Below, in pieces: positions 1 to 8,259 of a DNA stretch of 64,000 bases (the stretch's first letter is position 1; every line of letters begins with the position of its first letter). A program made the translations under genes and the position numbers. The DNA is from Lelliottia jeotgali (GTDB taxonomy: Bacteria > Pseudomonadota > Gammaproteobacteria > Enterobacterales > Enterobacteriaceae). Under the pieces are notes generated by a model. That model worked only from the letters and a program-made list of their open reading frames with translations, was not told where the DNA came from and made no database searches. The stretch lies in assembly GCA_002271215.1 (NCBI GenBank), contig CP018628.1:1178001-1242000 (forward strand), read 5' to 3'.

Positions 1-579
1 GAAGGTGAAGGGGTTATGACACTAAAAAACACTGACCCAACACCAGTATTGCTGTATTCATCGGTAGAGAATCTGCCGGGAGACCATGAAGAGTCGTTGA
101 TTGTTACCCCTCCGGTTGTGCGTGTTAACCCTGATGACAGCCAGACTGTCCGTTTTATGCTGAAGACCCCGCCGACAAAGGTAGAGCAATTTAAACGTGC
201 CATTTTTGAAGGCATTCCGGCATCAGATAAAACGGCTGATAAATTGCAAATTACCCTGCGCCAAAATGTACCGCTTATCATTCACCCTGCAGGTCTGAAA
301 GAAAATTTAGAGCCCTGGAAGCTGCTTAAATGGGAGCAAAACGGGCCGGATAGCCTAAAAGTCACTAATACCGGTGCTTACGTGGTGCGAATGTCACCGA
401 CAGTGAATGTGTTGCCACAAAGCATTAAAGGATCGTTGCCACGCTCTTATTTGCTACCGGGAGATATTGCCATTGTCAACCTCGTGGGCAAAGCATCTGA
501 TGTTCAGAAAGTGCAGATTACCCCGGCAAACCTGTATGGCTATTTTGTGGACCCATATGAAGCAGATGTAACGCATTAA
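1..579 (+). CDS. Periplasmic fimbrial chaperone, 5' end cut by window
   Basis: C-terminal four fifths of a PapD-like chaperone, which would bind fimbrial subunits in the periplasm and hand them to the usher encoded at 2217. The frame is open from base 1 (Glu-Gly-Glu-Gly-Val before the first Met at 16), so the ATG at 16 is internal and the signal peptide and first strand lie outside the window. Family features seen are a segment like the conserved hydrophobic G1 strand (VTPPVVRVNPDDSQTVRF), an RAIFEGIP block where most chaperones have an E-x-x-Y/F-W motif, and the IIHPAGL turn where others have FYRP-type sequence. The divergence from FimC-type chaperones fits the alternative Yhc-type operon it heads. 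It is followed 43 bases later by the first subunit gene. Function is sure at family level; substrate specificity is inferred from the operon. Confidence 0.88.
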   Translation, partial: EGEGVMTLKNTDPTPVLLYSSVENLPGDHEESLIVTPPVVRVNPDDSQTVRFMLKTPPTKVEQFKRAIFEGIPASDKTADKLQITLRQNVPLIIHPAGLKENLEPWKLLKWEQNGPDSLKVTNTGAYVVRMSPTVNVLPQSIKGSLPRSYLLPGDIAIVNLVGKASDVQKVQITPANLYGYFVDPYEADVTH

Positions 580-622
580 GTCTTATCACTTGTTTTGTTA
601 GTCATCTAAAAAGGAAAGTAAA

Positions 623-1360
623 ATGTCAGGTAAGAAAACAAAGCTTTCGCTGTATCTTTTAGCATTGCCCGCTTTGGTAATGTCTGCCTCCAGTGCTTTT
701 GCAGACCCTATCGTTGGGCCAACAGGAAAACTGACTGTTACGGGAGAATTTACGCCTCCGCCATGCAATGTGACACTTGCCGCAAATGGCACCATTGATT
801 ACGGCCACATTTCTACCGCGACTCTGCACAGCACATTTAGTACCAACTTACCGGTTAAAACACTTCCCAATGCCATTACGATAACCTGCGCGTCTGAAAC
901 CAGTGTGGCAATTAACTGGGAGGATAATCGATCTGCAAGTCTCGCTATTCCTGTTATTGATTCTATTGGCCGCTATGACCAGCTTGAGCCTGGTGGAACA
1001 GGTACGGGCTATGGTTTGAACATGGGCTTAGGCTTTGACTCAAAGGTTCACCCACTGGGCAACTATATTTCTACCCTTTCGTCATTAAAAGTCGATGGGG
1101 TACCGCAATTCTTTGCGAGTACGGCTTCTGTACCCTTCCAAAAAAGCTCTGCAAAACCCACTGAGGTTTTTGAATACATGGGAAATCGAGGGCCATCAGT
1201 TGTGTTTAACTTCCTGGACAGCAAGGGCGATCCTGTAAAAGGAAGTGTATACACCATGGACTTTAACGTGCTGGCTACCATTACACAGACAAACAACCTC
1301 GATTTAAGTAAAGAGCTGACTTTGGATGGCTCCTCCACCATTAGCCTTTATTATCTCTGA
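623..1360 (+). CDS. GltF/YhcF-like fimbrial subunit (DUF1120)
   Basis: A secreted protein of 245 residues with a signal peptide ending near ASSAFA (residues 22-28). The mature part matches my memory of the DUF1120 family (E. coli GltF, YhcF): TVTGEFTPPPCNVTL near the N-terminus, a DYGHI strand, a Y-G-L-x-x-G-L-G region near residue 130, a VDGV segment and the terminal -SISLYYL type ending. Such proteins are encoded with chaperone-usher genes and are taken to be structural subunits. The start has a good ribosome site (AAAGGAAAG before ATG). It is followed 19 bases later by a paralogue, so chaperone, two subunits and usher form one operon. Whether this is the major pilin is not visible from sequence. 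Confidence 0.8.
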   Translation: MSGKKTKLSLYLLALPALVMSASSAFADPIVGPTGKLTVTGEFTPPPCNVTLAANGTIDYGHISTATLHSTFSTNLPVKTLPNAITITCASETSVAINWEDNRSASLAIPVIDSIGRYDQLEPGGTGTGYGLNMGLGFDSKVHPLGNYISTLSSLKVDGVPQFFASTASVPFQKSSAKPTEVFEYMGNRGPSVVFNFLDSKGDPVKGSVYTMDFNVLATITQTNNLDLSKELTLDGSSTISLYYL

Positions 1361-1379
1361 TCATTAGATAAGGATTACT

Positions 1380-2126
1380 ATGAAAGCTTTAACATTGAAA
1401 AATAATGGCATGGCATGGACTCTTTTGCCTTTATTATGTTCCGTGGTGTCACCTGTTTTTGCCATCGCCACCTTAAATGATACTGCTGAATTAAAAGTAG
1501 CAGGCACAATCAGTCCGTCCAGCTGTACGGTGACTTTGGGGACTGAGGGGGGAAACGCGGGTGAGGTTGCGTATGGCAATATTAACTCGGCTATGGCACC
1601 CGCTTTGTCCGGTGACTATCAGTTAATGGACGCAAAAATTCTGAAGGATGCCATTACTCTTAACTGTGACTCAGCAACGATAATTGGTGTATCGACTACC
1701 GACGATCGTGCGACATCGGTCACTAAATCAACATCTCCAGTGCCGACTTATAATAATGATGGTAGTGAGGCGGGTAATGCCACTCATTTCCTTGGGTTGG
1801 GTACGGATAGTAAAGGTAATGATATTGGGCAGTATAGTGGCACCTTTACCAATCTGAGAGTGGACGGTTCAGCGGCTAAATTCTCGAAATGTATTAGTGA
1901 AAGTGATTATAGCGGTGCGACAACGGAACAAGGTGGCGCCCTGGTAGTGAATAACTGTCCTGCAGGACAAGCTCACCTGGTCATGGATACCAGCAATAAA
2001 GCGTTGTCGGGTACAGATTTTAGCTGGGATTACACGGTGCGTCCTTTGGTAAAATCACCCAAAAATTTGGATCCGTCAGGTTTCAAACTTGATGGAGCAA
2101 TTACAGTACAGGTTGATTATCTTTAA
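1380..2126 (+). CDS. Second GltF/YhcF-like subunit (DUF1120)
   Basis: Secreted protein of 248 residues, paralogous to the product of 623-1360. A signal peptide ends near SPVFA. The mature region repeats the family pattern: KVAGTISPSSCTVTLG, VAYGNINS, FLGLGTDSKGNDIGQYSGTF, LRVDGS, and a final ITVQVDYL. Cysteines at the SSCTVTL and ITLNC positions are spaced like the disulfide of pilus subunits; two further cysteines (SKCIS, NNCPAG) near residues 165-195 are not in the first paralogue and could form a second disulfide. The start is set by AAGGATTACT before ATG. About 90 bases separate it from the usher gene. Confidence 0.8.
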   Translation: MKALTLKNNGMAWTLLPLLCSVVSPVFAIATLNDTAELKVAGTISPSSCTVTLGTEGGNAGEVAYGNINSAMAPALSGDYQLMDAKILKDAITLNCDSATIIGVSTTDDRATSVTKSTSPVPTYNNDGSEAGNATHFLGLGTDSKGNDIGQYSGTFTNLRVDGSAAKFSKCISESDYSGATTEQGGALVVNNCPAGQAHLVMDTSNKALSGTDFSWDYTVRPLVKSPKNLDPSGFKLDGAITVQVDYL

Positions 2127-2216
2127 TTTTATGATCTTTCAGAATTAAAATGACGTCATCGAACGCGCATAGTTAGATAACATAATGGTAATTATTATTT
2201 TTAGTGTTAGGTTGTT

Positions 2217-4694
2217 ATGACTAGACGCGTTCTTTTTTTCTTTGTTTTTTTTAGAAACAAAGCAACCGGTTTTCTTTGCTTTTTAGGTCTTTCATTTTCG
2301 ACTTTTGCGGCAAATGAAACCGTTGATTTCGATATATCAACATTACAGGCTCGCGGTTTGTCGTCGACGTTGAATGAGTATTTTAGAGAAGGGAAGAAGT
2401 TCTCTCCAGGTGTGAACAAAATTACACCTGTTATTAATGGCGAGGAACGAAAATCAATATCCATTCATTTCGATGAAAAAGGTCAACCTTGTCTTCATTC
2501 CGATGATTTGGCCACGCTAAGAATTAAAGGTAATCAATCTGAGAGTGATTCCTGTAGTGATTTAAAATCCCGCTTCCCGCAATCAGAGATCCATTTAGAC
2601 CCAGGGGCGAATAAGATTGTTTTTGTTTTGCCTCCAGACGCTATTGAAGATAAAGACAATTTTGATATTAGCCAATATGCGGTGGGTGGAACGGCAGCTA
2701 TGCTGAATTACGATCTGCTTGTGATGAAAAATTACAGTAAAACGGTGGGGAGCGAAAATGACTCCGAAGATAAAAAGTCATCCAGTAATAATATTGATAC
2801 TTTTCAAAGCAATACCGAAGAAGGTTTCAATATTAATGACTGGATAATCCGCAGTCGTCAGTCATACAGCAGCAGCGGTGAAACCCGTAGTTTTGATCAA
2901 CTTTATACCTATGTTCAGAAGACTTTGCCCACGTATAAAACGGTGATGCAGGCAGGAAAAATCAGCGTTGCTAATTCATTGTTTTCAATGCCACAGATTT
3001 ACGGTGTTCAGTTTTCTCCAGAAAGTGCTCTGATGGCCAGTAAGCAGAGCGGTGCGACAGTCACCGGTATCGCTCAGACTCAGGCGCGCGTTGAAGTGCG
3101 CCAGGCGGGTGTTTTGATTTATTCGACTCAGATCCCTGCTGGGTCGTTTACGCTGACGCGTTTGCCGACACTGAATACGACCTCTGACCTGAATGTCAGC
3201 GTGGTGGAACAGAATGGGATAACACGTACTTTCCTTGTTCCTGCCTCCTCTTTTACCCATGCTTATAGCCAGCAGGAAACCAGCTATTCCGCCGCGCTCG
3301 GTAAGATAGACCAAAGCAATAACGACAGCATTGGTGCCAGCGAGCTCGCAACATTCAGTATGTCGACTGCATTGGGTATTCGCTCCATGCTGGGGGGAGG
3401 GGCGCTAATCGCGCAGCGCTATCAGAGCGTTGGGGCACAGCTCAGTACCGGTCTGGCGAATGGCCTGAGCGTAAGTGGCAAAACGATATTATCCAGCGAT
3501 GCGCGCAGCCAAACCCAGGGGATACAACATAATCTATCCGTCACTATGCCGTTAACCGCGCATTTGAATACCAATGGTTCGGTCACTTTGCAGAATTCAG
3601 GTTACCGTGACCTGACAGACGGTACTCCTGATATTAATAAGGGCAATGACGATGCGAATGCCTATGCCGACTCTCGATATAAATCTCAATATAACCTGGG
3701 AATTGGATATGCATTCGGCGACGCAGGGGCATTCAATATGGGGTGGTCTCGTGTAACGATGTTTTCTCCGCCAGATGTGACCAGTCGCTGGACTGCGGGT
3801 TGGTCGAAAACGTTTTCCGAAGGCACATCACTCTCCCTAAATGCTGAACAGGATAGCGGAGATGATGGCGACTCTATGCTTTTTATGAATATCAGCATTC
3901 CGTTGGGGTCCGCGCGCATAGGTGTGAATATGTCCCGCACCGGAGAGAACAGTAGCGAAGGTGTGACTTTTGATAAAACCGTTAGCGATCGCTTCAATTA
4001 CTCACTCTCTGTGAATAAAAACAGCAACAGCGATGTTACCGCTTTTAATTCTAATATCCATGCGTTGCCAAAGTATTCCCAGCTGAGCTTAGGTTATTCA
4101 CGTTATGGCGTTGACAGCAGCATTTACACAGTAGGGGCCGCCGGGGGCATCGTCGCGACTGAACAAGGGGTACTGTTCTCTCCCTATCCTTTACAAGACA
4201 CTTTTGCCGTTGTTCAGATACCCAATATTAGCGGCGGAGAGATCTTGACGCCTCAGGGACCGGTATGGACCAACAGCGAGGGATATGCAGTTTCTTCCGG
4301 CATGGCCGCCTATGGCGAATCTCGAATGACTCTGGTGACAAAAAGTTTGCCGAAGAATGTGGATATCAATAATGGTATTCAGATTGCTCATGTAGCACGC
4401 GGTTCTGTGACGAGTTACATCTTTGGTACCGTGCTCAGTAGGCGTGCACTGATTCGTATTCATCTGTCGGAAGGGAAATTGGCAGATAAAGGCGCTCTCC
4501 TGTACGACGCGCGCGACAACTACATCACGACCGTGGCGGGTGATGGCTCGGTATTTCTGATCGACAGTCAGTTAGAACAAACGTTATGGCTCAAGCCACC
4601 AGCAGGGCCACGCTGTCAGGTGATTTTCACTCTCAGCGAAATCCCGGATGTGGATAAACTCTATGAAGACTATGATGCGCAATGTAAGTTTTAA
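2217..4694 (+). CDS. Outer-membrane fimbrial usher (YhcD-like)
   Basis: 825-residue outer-membrane usher, which would form the pore through which the subunits of this operon are assembled. After a positively charged, hydrophobic leader (to about residue 31) the N-terminal domain has the FDISTLQARGL and EYFREGKKFSPGVNKI patterns, then a long beta-barrel with a plug region (ARVEVRQAGVLIYSTQIPAG, residues about 290-310) and C-terminal domains ending CQVIFTLSEIP with the usual late cysteine pair (PRCQV and AQCKF). It is shorter than FimD (about 850-880), like YhcD. The start is an ATG with only a weak ribosome site (TTAGGTTG), so the exact N-terminus is moderately certain. Its 3' end overlaps the next gene, which suggests coupled translation. 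Confidence 0.88.
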   Translation: MTRRVLFFFVFFRNKATGFLCFLGLSFSTFAANETVDFDISTLQARGLSSTLNEYFREGKKFSPGVNKITPVINGEERKSISIHFDEKGQPCLHSDDLATLRIKGNQSESDSCSDLKSRFPQSEIHLDPGANKIVFVLPPDAIEDKDNFDISQYAVGGTAAMLNYDLLVMKNYSKTVGSENDSEDKKSSSNNIDTFQSNTEEGFNINDWIIRSRQSYSSSGETRSFDQLYTYVQKTLPTYKTVMQAGKISVANSLFSMPQIYGVQFSPESALMASKQSGATVTGIAQTQARVEVRQAGVLIYSTQIPAGSFTLTRLPTLNTTSDLNVSVVEQNGITRTFLVPASSFTHAYSQQETSYSAALGKIDQSNNDSIGASELATFSMSTALGIRSMLGGGALIAQRYQSVGAQLSTGLANGLSVSGKTILSSDARSQTQGIQHNLSVTMPLTAHLNTNGSVTLQNSGYRDLTDGTPDINKGNDDANAYADSRYKSQYNLGIGYAFGDAGAFNMGWSRVTMFSPPDVTSRWTAGWSKTFSEGTSLSLNAEQDSGDDGDSMLFMNISIPLGSARIGVNMSRTGENSSEGVTFDKTVSDRFNYSLSVNKNSNSDVTAFNSNIHALPKYSQLSLGYSRYGVDSSIYTVGAAGGIVATEQGVLFSPYPLQDTFAVVQIPNISGGEILTPQGPVWTNSEGYAVSSGMAAYGESRMTLVTKSLPKNVDINNGIQIAHVARGSVTSYIFGTVLSRRALIRIHLSEGKLADKGALLYDARDNYITTVAGDGSVFLIDSQLEQTLWLKPPAGPRCQVIFTLSEIPDVDKLYEDYDAQCKF

Positions 4695-5223
4695 TAATTT
4701 GATTTTTGTCCTGGCGCTATTTGCGGGCCATGCTGGCGCCAGTGATTGTGATATTAATGTCAGCCAGCCTCATATTGACTTCGGTACTTTTAACCGAGGC
4801 ACGTTGTCACAAGCAACCAGTGGCACGCAAGTTAACATTATTGGTCAAAATATCTCGACGCTAACTGTTATCTGCCCCCGACCTGAACATATCGCTGTCT
4901 TCTACAGGACTGCCGCGAGTCACTCAGCAGAAGGATACCCATTAGGAAATTTAGCCAATGTATCGCTGATCCTCAGCAACGCTCAGGCAGACGGGAAATC
5001 AACGCTGCTCTCGTATCAACAAGAGGGCAGTTCCAGGATTTCTGGTCACGAAAAATATTTGCCTTTAAAACCGAACATGGGCGTGTCTCCCGATAACAGC
5101 GAGCCGGTTAAAACCCTGGTAATGCAGCTGACATCAATCGCGACAGTAAACGACGAAAATGTTCGTGTAAAAGAGCATAACACTTTGAACAGTAACGGTA
5201 CTCTGGAAGTGGTCAGTGAATAA
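4675..5223 (+). CDS. Minor fimbrial subunit, secreted
   Basis: A secreted protein of 182 residues with a clear signal peptide (NLIFVLALFAGHAGAS) followed by CDINVSQPHIDFGTFNRG, a pattern typical of pilin-like domains in alternative chaperone-usher operons; a second cysteine follows at VICPRPEH. The rest is beta-rich with no motif I recognise. I place the start at the second of two adjacent ATG codons (4672 and 4675) because GAAG lies seven bases upstream; translation starts inside the last 20 bases of the usher gene. Position after the usher fits a tip or minor subunit, comparable to YhcE-position genes, but that is inference from order only. Confidence 0.68.
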   Translation: MRNVSFNNLIFVLALFAGHAGASDCDINVSQPHIDFGTFNRGTLSQATSGTQVNIIGQNISTLTVICPRPEHIAVFYRTAASHSAEGYPLGNLANVSLILSNAQADGKSTLLSYQQEGSSRISGHEKYLPLKPNMGVSPDNSEPVKTLVMQLTSIATVNDENVRVKEHNTLNSNGTLEVVSE

Positions 5224-5887
5224 TTGGTGCTCTGCCCATATTGCCGCGATCGGCTTTTTAAGCTTGTCAGTAGTCGCCGCACCTCAGGCTGAACTCACTT
5301 TTACTGCAGTGGGGGAGCCACCTCCTTGTCATATTGTGCAAGTCCCTGGGACGCTGGATTATGGGAATATCAACCGGAATCAATTGGCAGCGAAAAAACC
5401 AACTCAGCTTCCCGTTAAAACATTCGTGGGCGGTATTACGGTTCAGTGTGAAGCAAAAACCAGTATTGGTCTTAGCGCTGTCGATAATAGCGGCGGTAAT
5501 GCGTTGAGCACGGGTAATTTGCAATGGAATTCGCCGAAGGTGATGGTCACACCGGCACAAACTGACCAGCGTTTTGGACTGGGTATGACGCAGGGAGGCA
5601 ATGCTATCGGAGTATGGAACGTTGTCTTTCATTCAGCACAGGTCGACGGTGTATCAACTCAGACCGGTGTGGCAAGCAACGGAATTGTGGATTTTGCAGA
5701 TACCGCTCCCACTATGCGTAACAACGGAAAAGTGGCTACCTGGATTCAAAACAATGCCATTGCATCTGGCGAGATATTTACGATCCAGGCTGACGCGGCG
5801 GTAGCTATCGCTCCTCTGGAAGATCTCCCATCCGGTTCAAAGATTAGCTTTGCGGGTTCAGCAACCTTAGAAATTATTTATTTGTAA
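5216..5887 (+). CDS. Third GltF/YhcF-like subunit (DUF1120)
   Basis: A 223-residue secreted DUF1120 protein that ends the operon. Signal peptide is short (to about AAPQA). Then come FTAVGEPPPCHI, LDYGNINRN, GGITVQCEAKT, a FGLGMTQGGNAIGVWNVVF block and VDGVS, with the family-type ending LEIIYL. It begins with GTG at 5216, overlapping the previous stop by eight bases, with GGAAG ten bases upstream; no ATG gives a sensible signal peptide. Three DUF1120 proteins in one operon suggests a fibre of several related subunits rather than one dominant pilin. Confidence 0.76.
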   Translation: MNNWCSAHIAAIGFLSLSVVAAPQAELTFTAVGEPPPCHIVQVPGTLDYGNINRNQLAAKKPTQLPVKTFVGGITVQCEAKTSIGLSAVDNSGGNALSTGNLQWNSPKVMVTPAQTDQRFGLGMTQGGNAIGVWNVVFHSAQVDGVSTQTGVASNGIVDFADTAPTMRNNGKVATWIQNNAIASGEIFTIQADAAVAIAPLEDLPSGSKISFAGSATLEIIYL

Positions 5888-6060
5888 TAATGAGTACTAA
5901 AGTGTTGACTGGCTTTTTATTAATCCGTGGTTGCCTGGAGTTTGAGGGGCTTACGATATTCGAAAGTTACTTATCTAACGTGTTTCAGCATCCAGTTTAT
6001 ACAATAAAGAAAAAATGAGCAGGCCCGCTAATTGAACCGATAGGATGGTGGCTAAGTGTT

Positions 6061-6096
6061 AAATGAGATGGGGATAAAACACCACCATCTCATTTT
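6061..6096. terminator. Probable bidirectional terminator
   Basis: An 11-base perfect stem (AAATGAGATGG with CCATCTCATTT) with a loop of about 13 bases and a T run on the plus side. It lies between the end of the fimbrial operon (5887) and the convergent LysR gene (stop at 6111). The 170 bases before it hold no gene I can support. Confidence 0.75.
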
Positions 6097-6110
6097 TATT
6101 TGTTTATGAA

Positions 6111-7067
6111 TTAATCGTTGTTGCCTTCCTGCGCCATTTTTGAAGAAAAGTGTTCTTCAATTTTGGTAATGATATTGACGAAATTCCCATTGCTCATCGC
6201 ACTTTTATTGTAATTGATGTAAAAATCAACGGGTTCGATGTCAAAATTTGCCTGGAGTACTTTTAACCCCAGTGCTTGTGCGAAATTATCAGCAAACCAT
6301 TTTGGTACAAAGCTTAAATTGTCTGTTTTAGCGGAGACGGCGGAGTTGACGAAGACCGAACTACTGTTGAAGGTAAAACGACGTGTTTGTAGGTTTTCAT
6401 CAATATCGCGCTGAACTCTTTTCAGGCCTTCCGTATTTACATTCAAAAACGTTGCTGGCTCGGCACTCATTCCCTCAAGCGTCAGAAGTTGGTCCATGCG
6501 CGGATGATCTACCCGGCAGACCGGTACCACATGTTCTTTCATACAGCAGCGAGAGATAACGGAAGCGCTATAATAAGGATGGGTGTCAAGAACAATATCT
6601 GCTTTACGATAGGTAAGAATATCCTCCCCGTTATTAAGCAGCGAGTCGGCCGAAAGATGAACAATTTCACACGGAATTCCGCTGTTTTGAATATCGGCGC
6701 ATAAGTCCGGTAACATACGCAGCGCTAAATAGGGTGGTGCATAAATAACAACACGATGTGGTGTAGCTTGCGTTGAAAAATTTATAATCGCTTCGATCAT
6801 ATTCCCGAAGTCTTGCCCTATTTGAGCGTGAAGCTTTATCGCGACAGTCGTAGGCTCTATCCTTTGACCTGTGCGGACGAAGAGTGGATCTGCAAAATGC
6901 AGGCGAAGCTTACTCAGTGATTGACTAATAGCAGAGCCGCTGGAATTTAGTGTCTCTGCTGCTTTCTTAACACTACAATGAATAAATACGGCTTCGAAAA
7001 CTAATAATAAATTAAAGTCAAAGGTATGGATTCGTTCAAAATTTGAGACATTTTTATCATTGACCAT
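6111..7067 (-). CDS. LysR-family transcription regulator
   Basis: 318-residue LysR-type regulator. The N-terminal winged helix is clear (DFNLLLVFEAVFIHCSVKKA, then SSGSAISQSLSKLRLHFADPLF with VRTGQRIEPT), followed by a periplasmic-binding-protein-like effector domain from about residue 95. The F-D-x-N-L-L start places it in the LeuO/NodD/YbdO-like branch rather than the CysB branch; a closer name is not justified. I start it at the ATG at 7067, which has AGGAAG 13 bases upstream and gives the usual family length; the frame runs open for another 91 codons upstream without family similarity. It lies 262 bases downstream of the EAL gene on the same strand and faces the fimbrial operon. A role in controlling that operon is possible but unproven. 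Confidence 0.85.
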   Translation of the reverse strand: MVNDKNVSNFERIHTFDFNLLLVFEAVFIHCSVKKAAETLNSSGSAISQSLSKLRLHFADPLFVRTGQRIEPTTVAIKLHAQIGQDFGNMIEAIINFSTQATPHRVVIYAPPYLALRMLPDLCADIQNSGIPCEIVHLSADSLLNNGEDILTYRKADIVLDTHPYYSASVISRCCMKEHVVPVCRVDHPRMDQLLTLEGMSAEPATFLNVNTEGLKRVQRDIDENLQTRRFTFNSSSVFVNSAVSAKTDNLSFVPKWFADNFAQALGLKVLQANFDIEPVDFYINYNKSAMSNGNFVNIITKIEEHFSSKMAQEGNND

Positions 7068-7329
7068 GAGGTATGTACTTCCTAATAGTAGGTTTGAACA
7101 AATAGTCGACTGCAAATGAGCCATTTCTCTGTGGCTAAATGATGCATCAAAAATAAATGAAATTAAATGAAAATAATAAAATGTATTAAATTCATAACTA
7201 TCAATGAATTTATATTCTTGAAGTATAGCCCAATTAAATGAATTGAGTGGATTATTTGCAGTGAAAGTCGTTAAGCCTGTTGCGCTATATCGGTTTCTTT
7301 GTCCGGCTCTGGATATTTCAGTTATAGAT

Positions 7330-8181
7330 TTATGCCACAATCATTTTGAGCAACGCTTCGACAGGCATGGGTTTGCAAAAGTAAAACCCTTGCAGAAAGT
7401 CGATCTGTTTGGCGCGAAGATAATCCGCCTGGGCCTGGGTTTCTACTCCTTCGGCGATGATTTTCAGGTGCATGTTTTTTGCCAGTGTAATCAGGCTATC
7501 AACCAGGCGTGTATCGTCGCTGACACCAATCTGGCTTACAAACATTTTATCGATCTTAATAAACTCAGGATTTAGAGCGGAAATGTAGGACAGATTGGAA
7601 TAGCCGGTGCCAAAATCATCCAGCGCCACGGAGATGTTAGAACGCCTCAGCGCGGCAAACCAATTGCTGAGCTGCGGAGTGAAATGTAGCGGATGCCTTT
7701 CGGTAATCTCCATGACCACATGGCTCTGATTCGCTGTGAATTTTTGTAGAAGCTCGCATGTGTCGATTTCAAAGTTCGGATCGAGACAATTTTGTGCGCT
7801 GATATTGATGCAAATATATGTCCCAACCGGGAAGAGATGAATTTGATGCTCAAGATCGGCAATCACCTGCTGAATCAGCAGATGGGTAAGCGGCACAATC
7901 AGATCGTGCTTCTCTGCCATAGGGATGAATACGTCAGGCGAAACATAGCCGTAAATGGGGTGGCGCCAGCGGGCGAGCACCTCGATACCGGCGACTTGCC
8001 CCGTCTCTGTATTGATGAAGGGTTGATAAAAAGGAGTGATATGACGCTGAGCGATAGCCGCTTTCAGGGTTCTCAACGTCGGGTCGATCTGCGAGGTTTT
8101 GAGCCATGAAAGTGCGCGGGTCCACGAGGAACCCATTCCGGTCAGGATCGCGTGTTCTTTTTTAAGGATGTTTTCCATCAT
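7330..8181 (-). CDS. EAL-domain cyclic-di-GMP phosphodiesterase
   Basis: 283-residue stand-alone EAL protein, predicted to hydrolyse c-di-GMP to pGpG in the cytoplasm; no membrane segment or sensor domain is seen, only about 45 extra N-terminal residues. The catalytic set looks complete: the EVLAR version of the EAL motif near residue 67, the Asn in INISAQN, the Glu in MEITER, the DDFGTGYSN loop, the Lys in IKIDK, EGVET and the Gln in LQGFYFCKP. It should therefore be active rather than a degenerate c-di-GMP sensor. It lies 78 bases after the chemotaxis receptor gene on the same strand, so the two may be co-transcribed. Stand-alone EAL proteins often sit near fimbrial operons (for example MrkJ in Klebsiella), where lowering c-di-GMP reduces fimbriation. 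Confidence 0.9.
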   Translation of the reverse strand: MMENILKKEHAILTGMGSSWTRALSWLKTSQIDPTLRTLKAAIAQRHITPFYQPFINTETGQVAGIEVLARWRHPIYGYVSPDVFIPMAEKHDLIVPLTHLLIQQVIADLEHQIHLFPVGTYICINISAQNCLDPNFEIDTCELLQKFTANQSHVVMEITERHPLHFTPQLSNWFAALRRSNISVALDDFGTGYSNLSYISALNPEFIKIDKMFVSQIGVSDDTRLVDSLITLAKNMHLKIIAEGVETQAQADYLRAKQIDFLQGFYFCKPMPVEALLKMIVA

Positions 8182-8259
8182 TCACTTTCATCGCAATGTC
8201 GTCAGACGATCCGTTAGAGACAGCCTGACGAGGGTGGGGAGTAAATCAGTGGACCGGGA

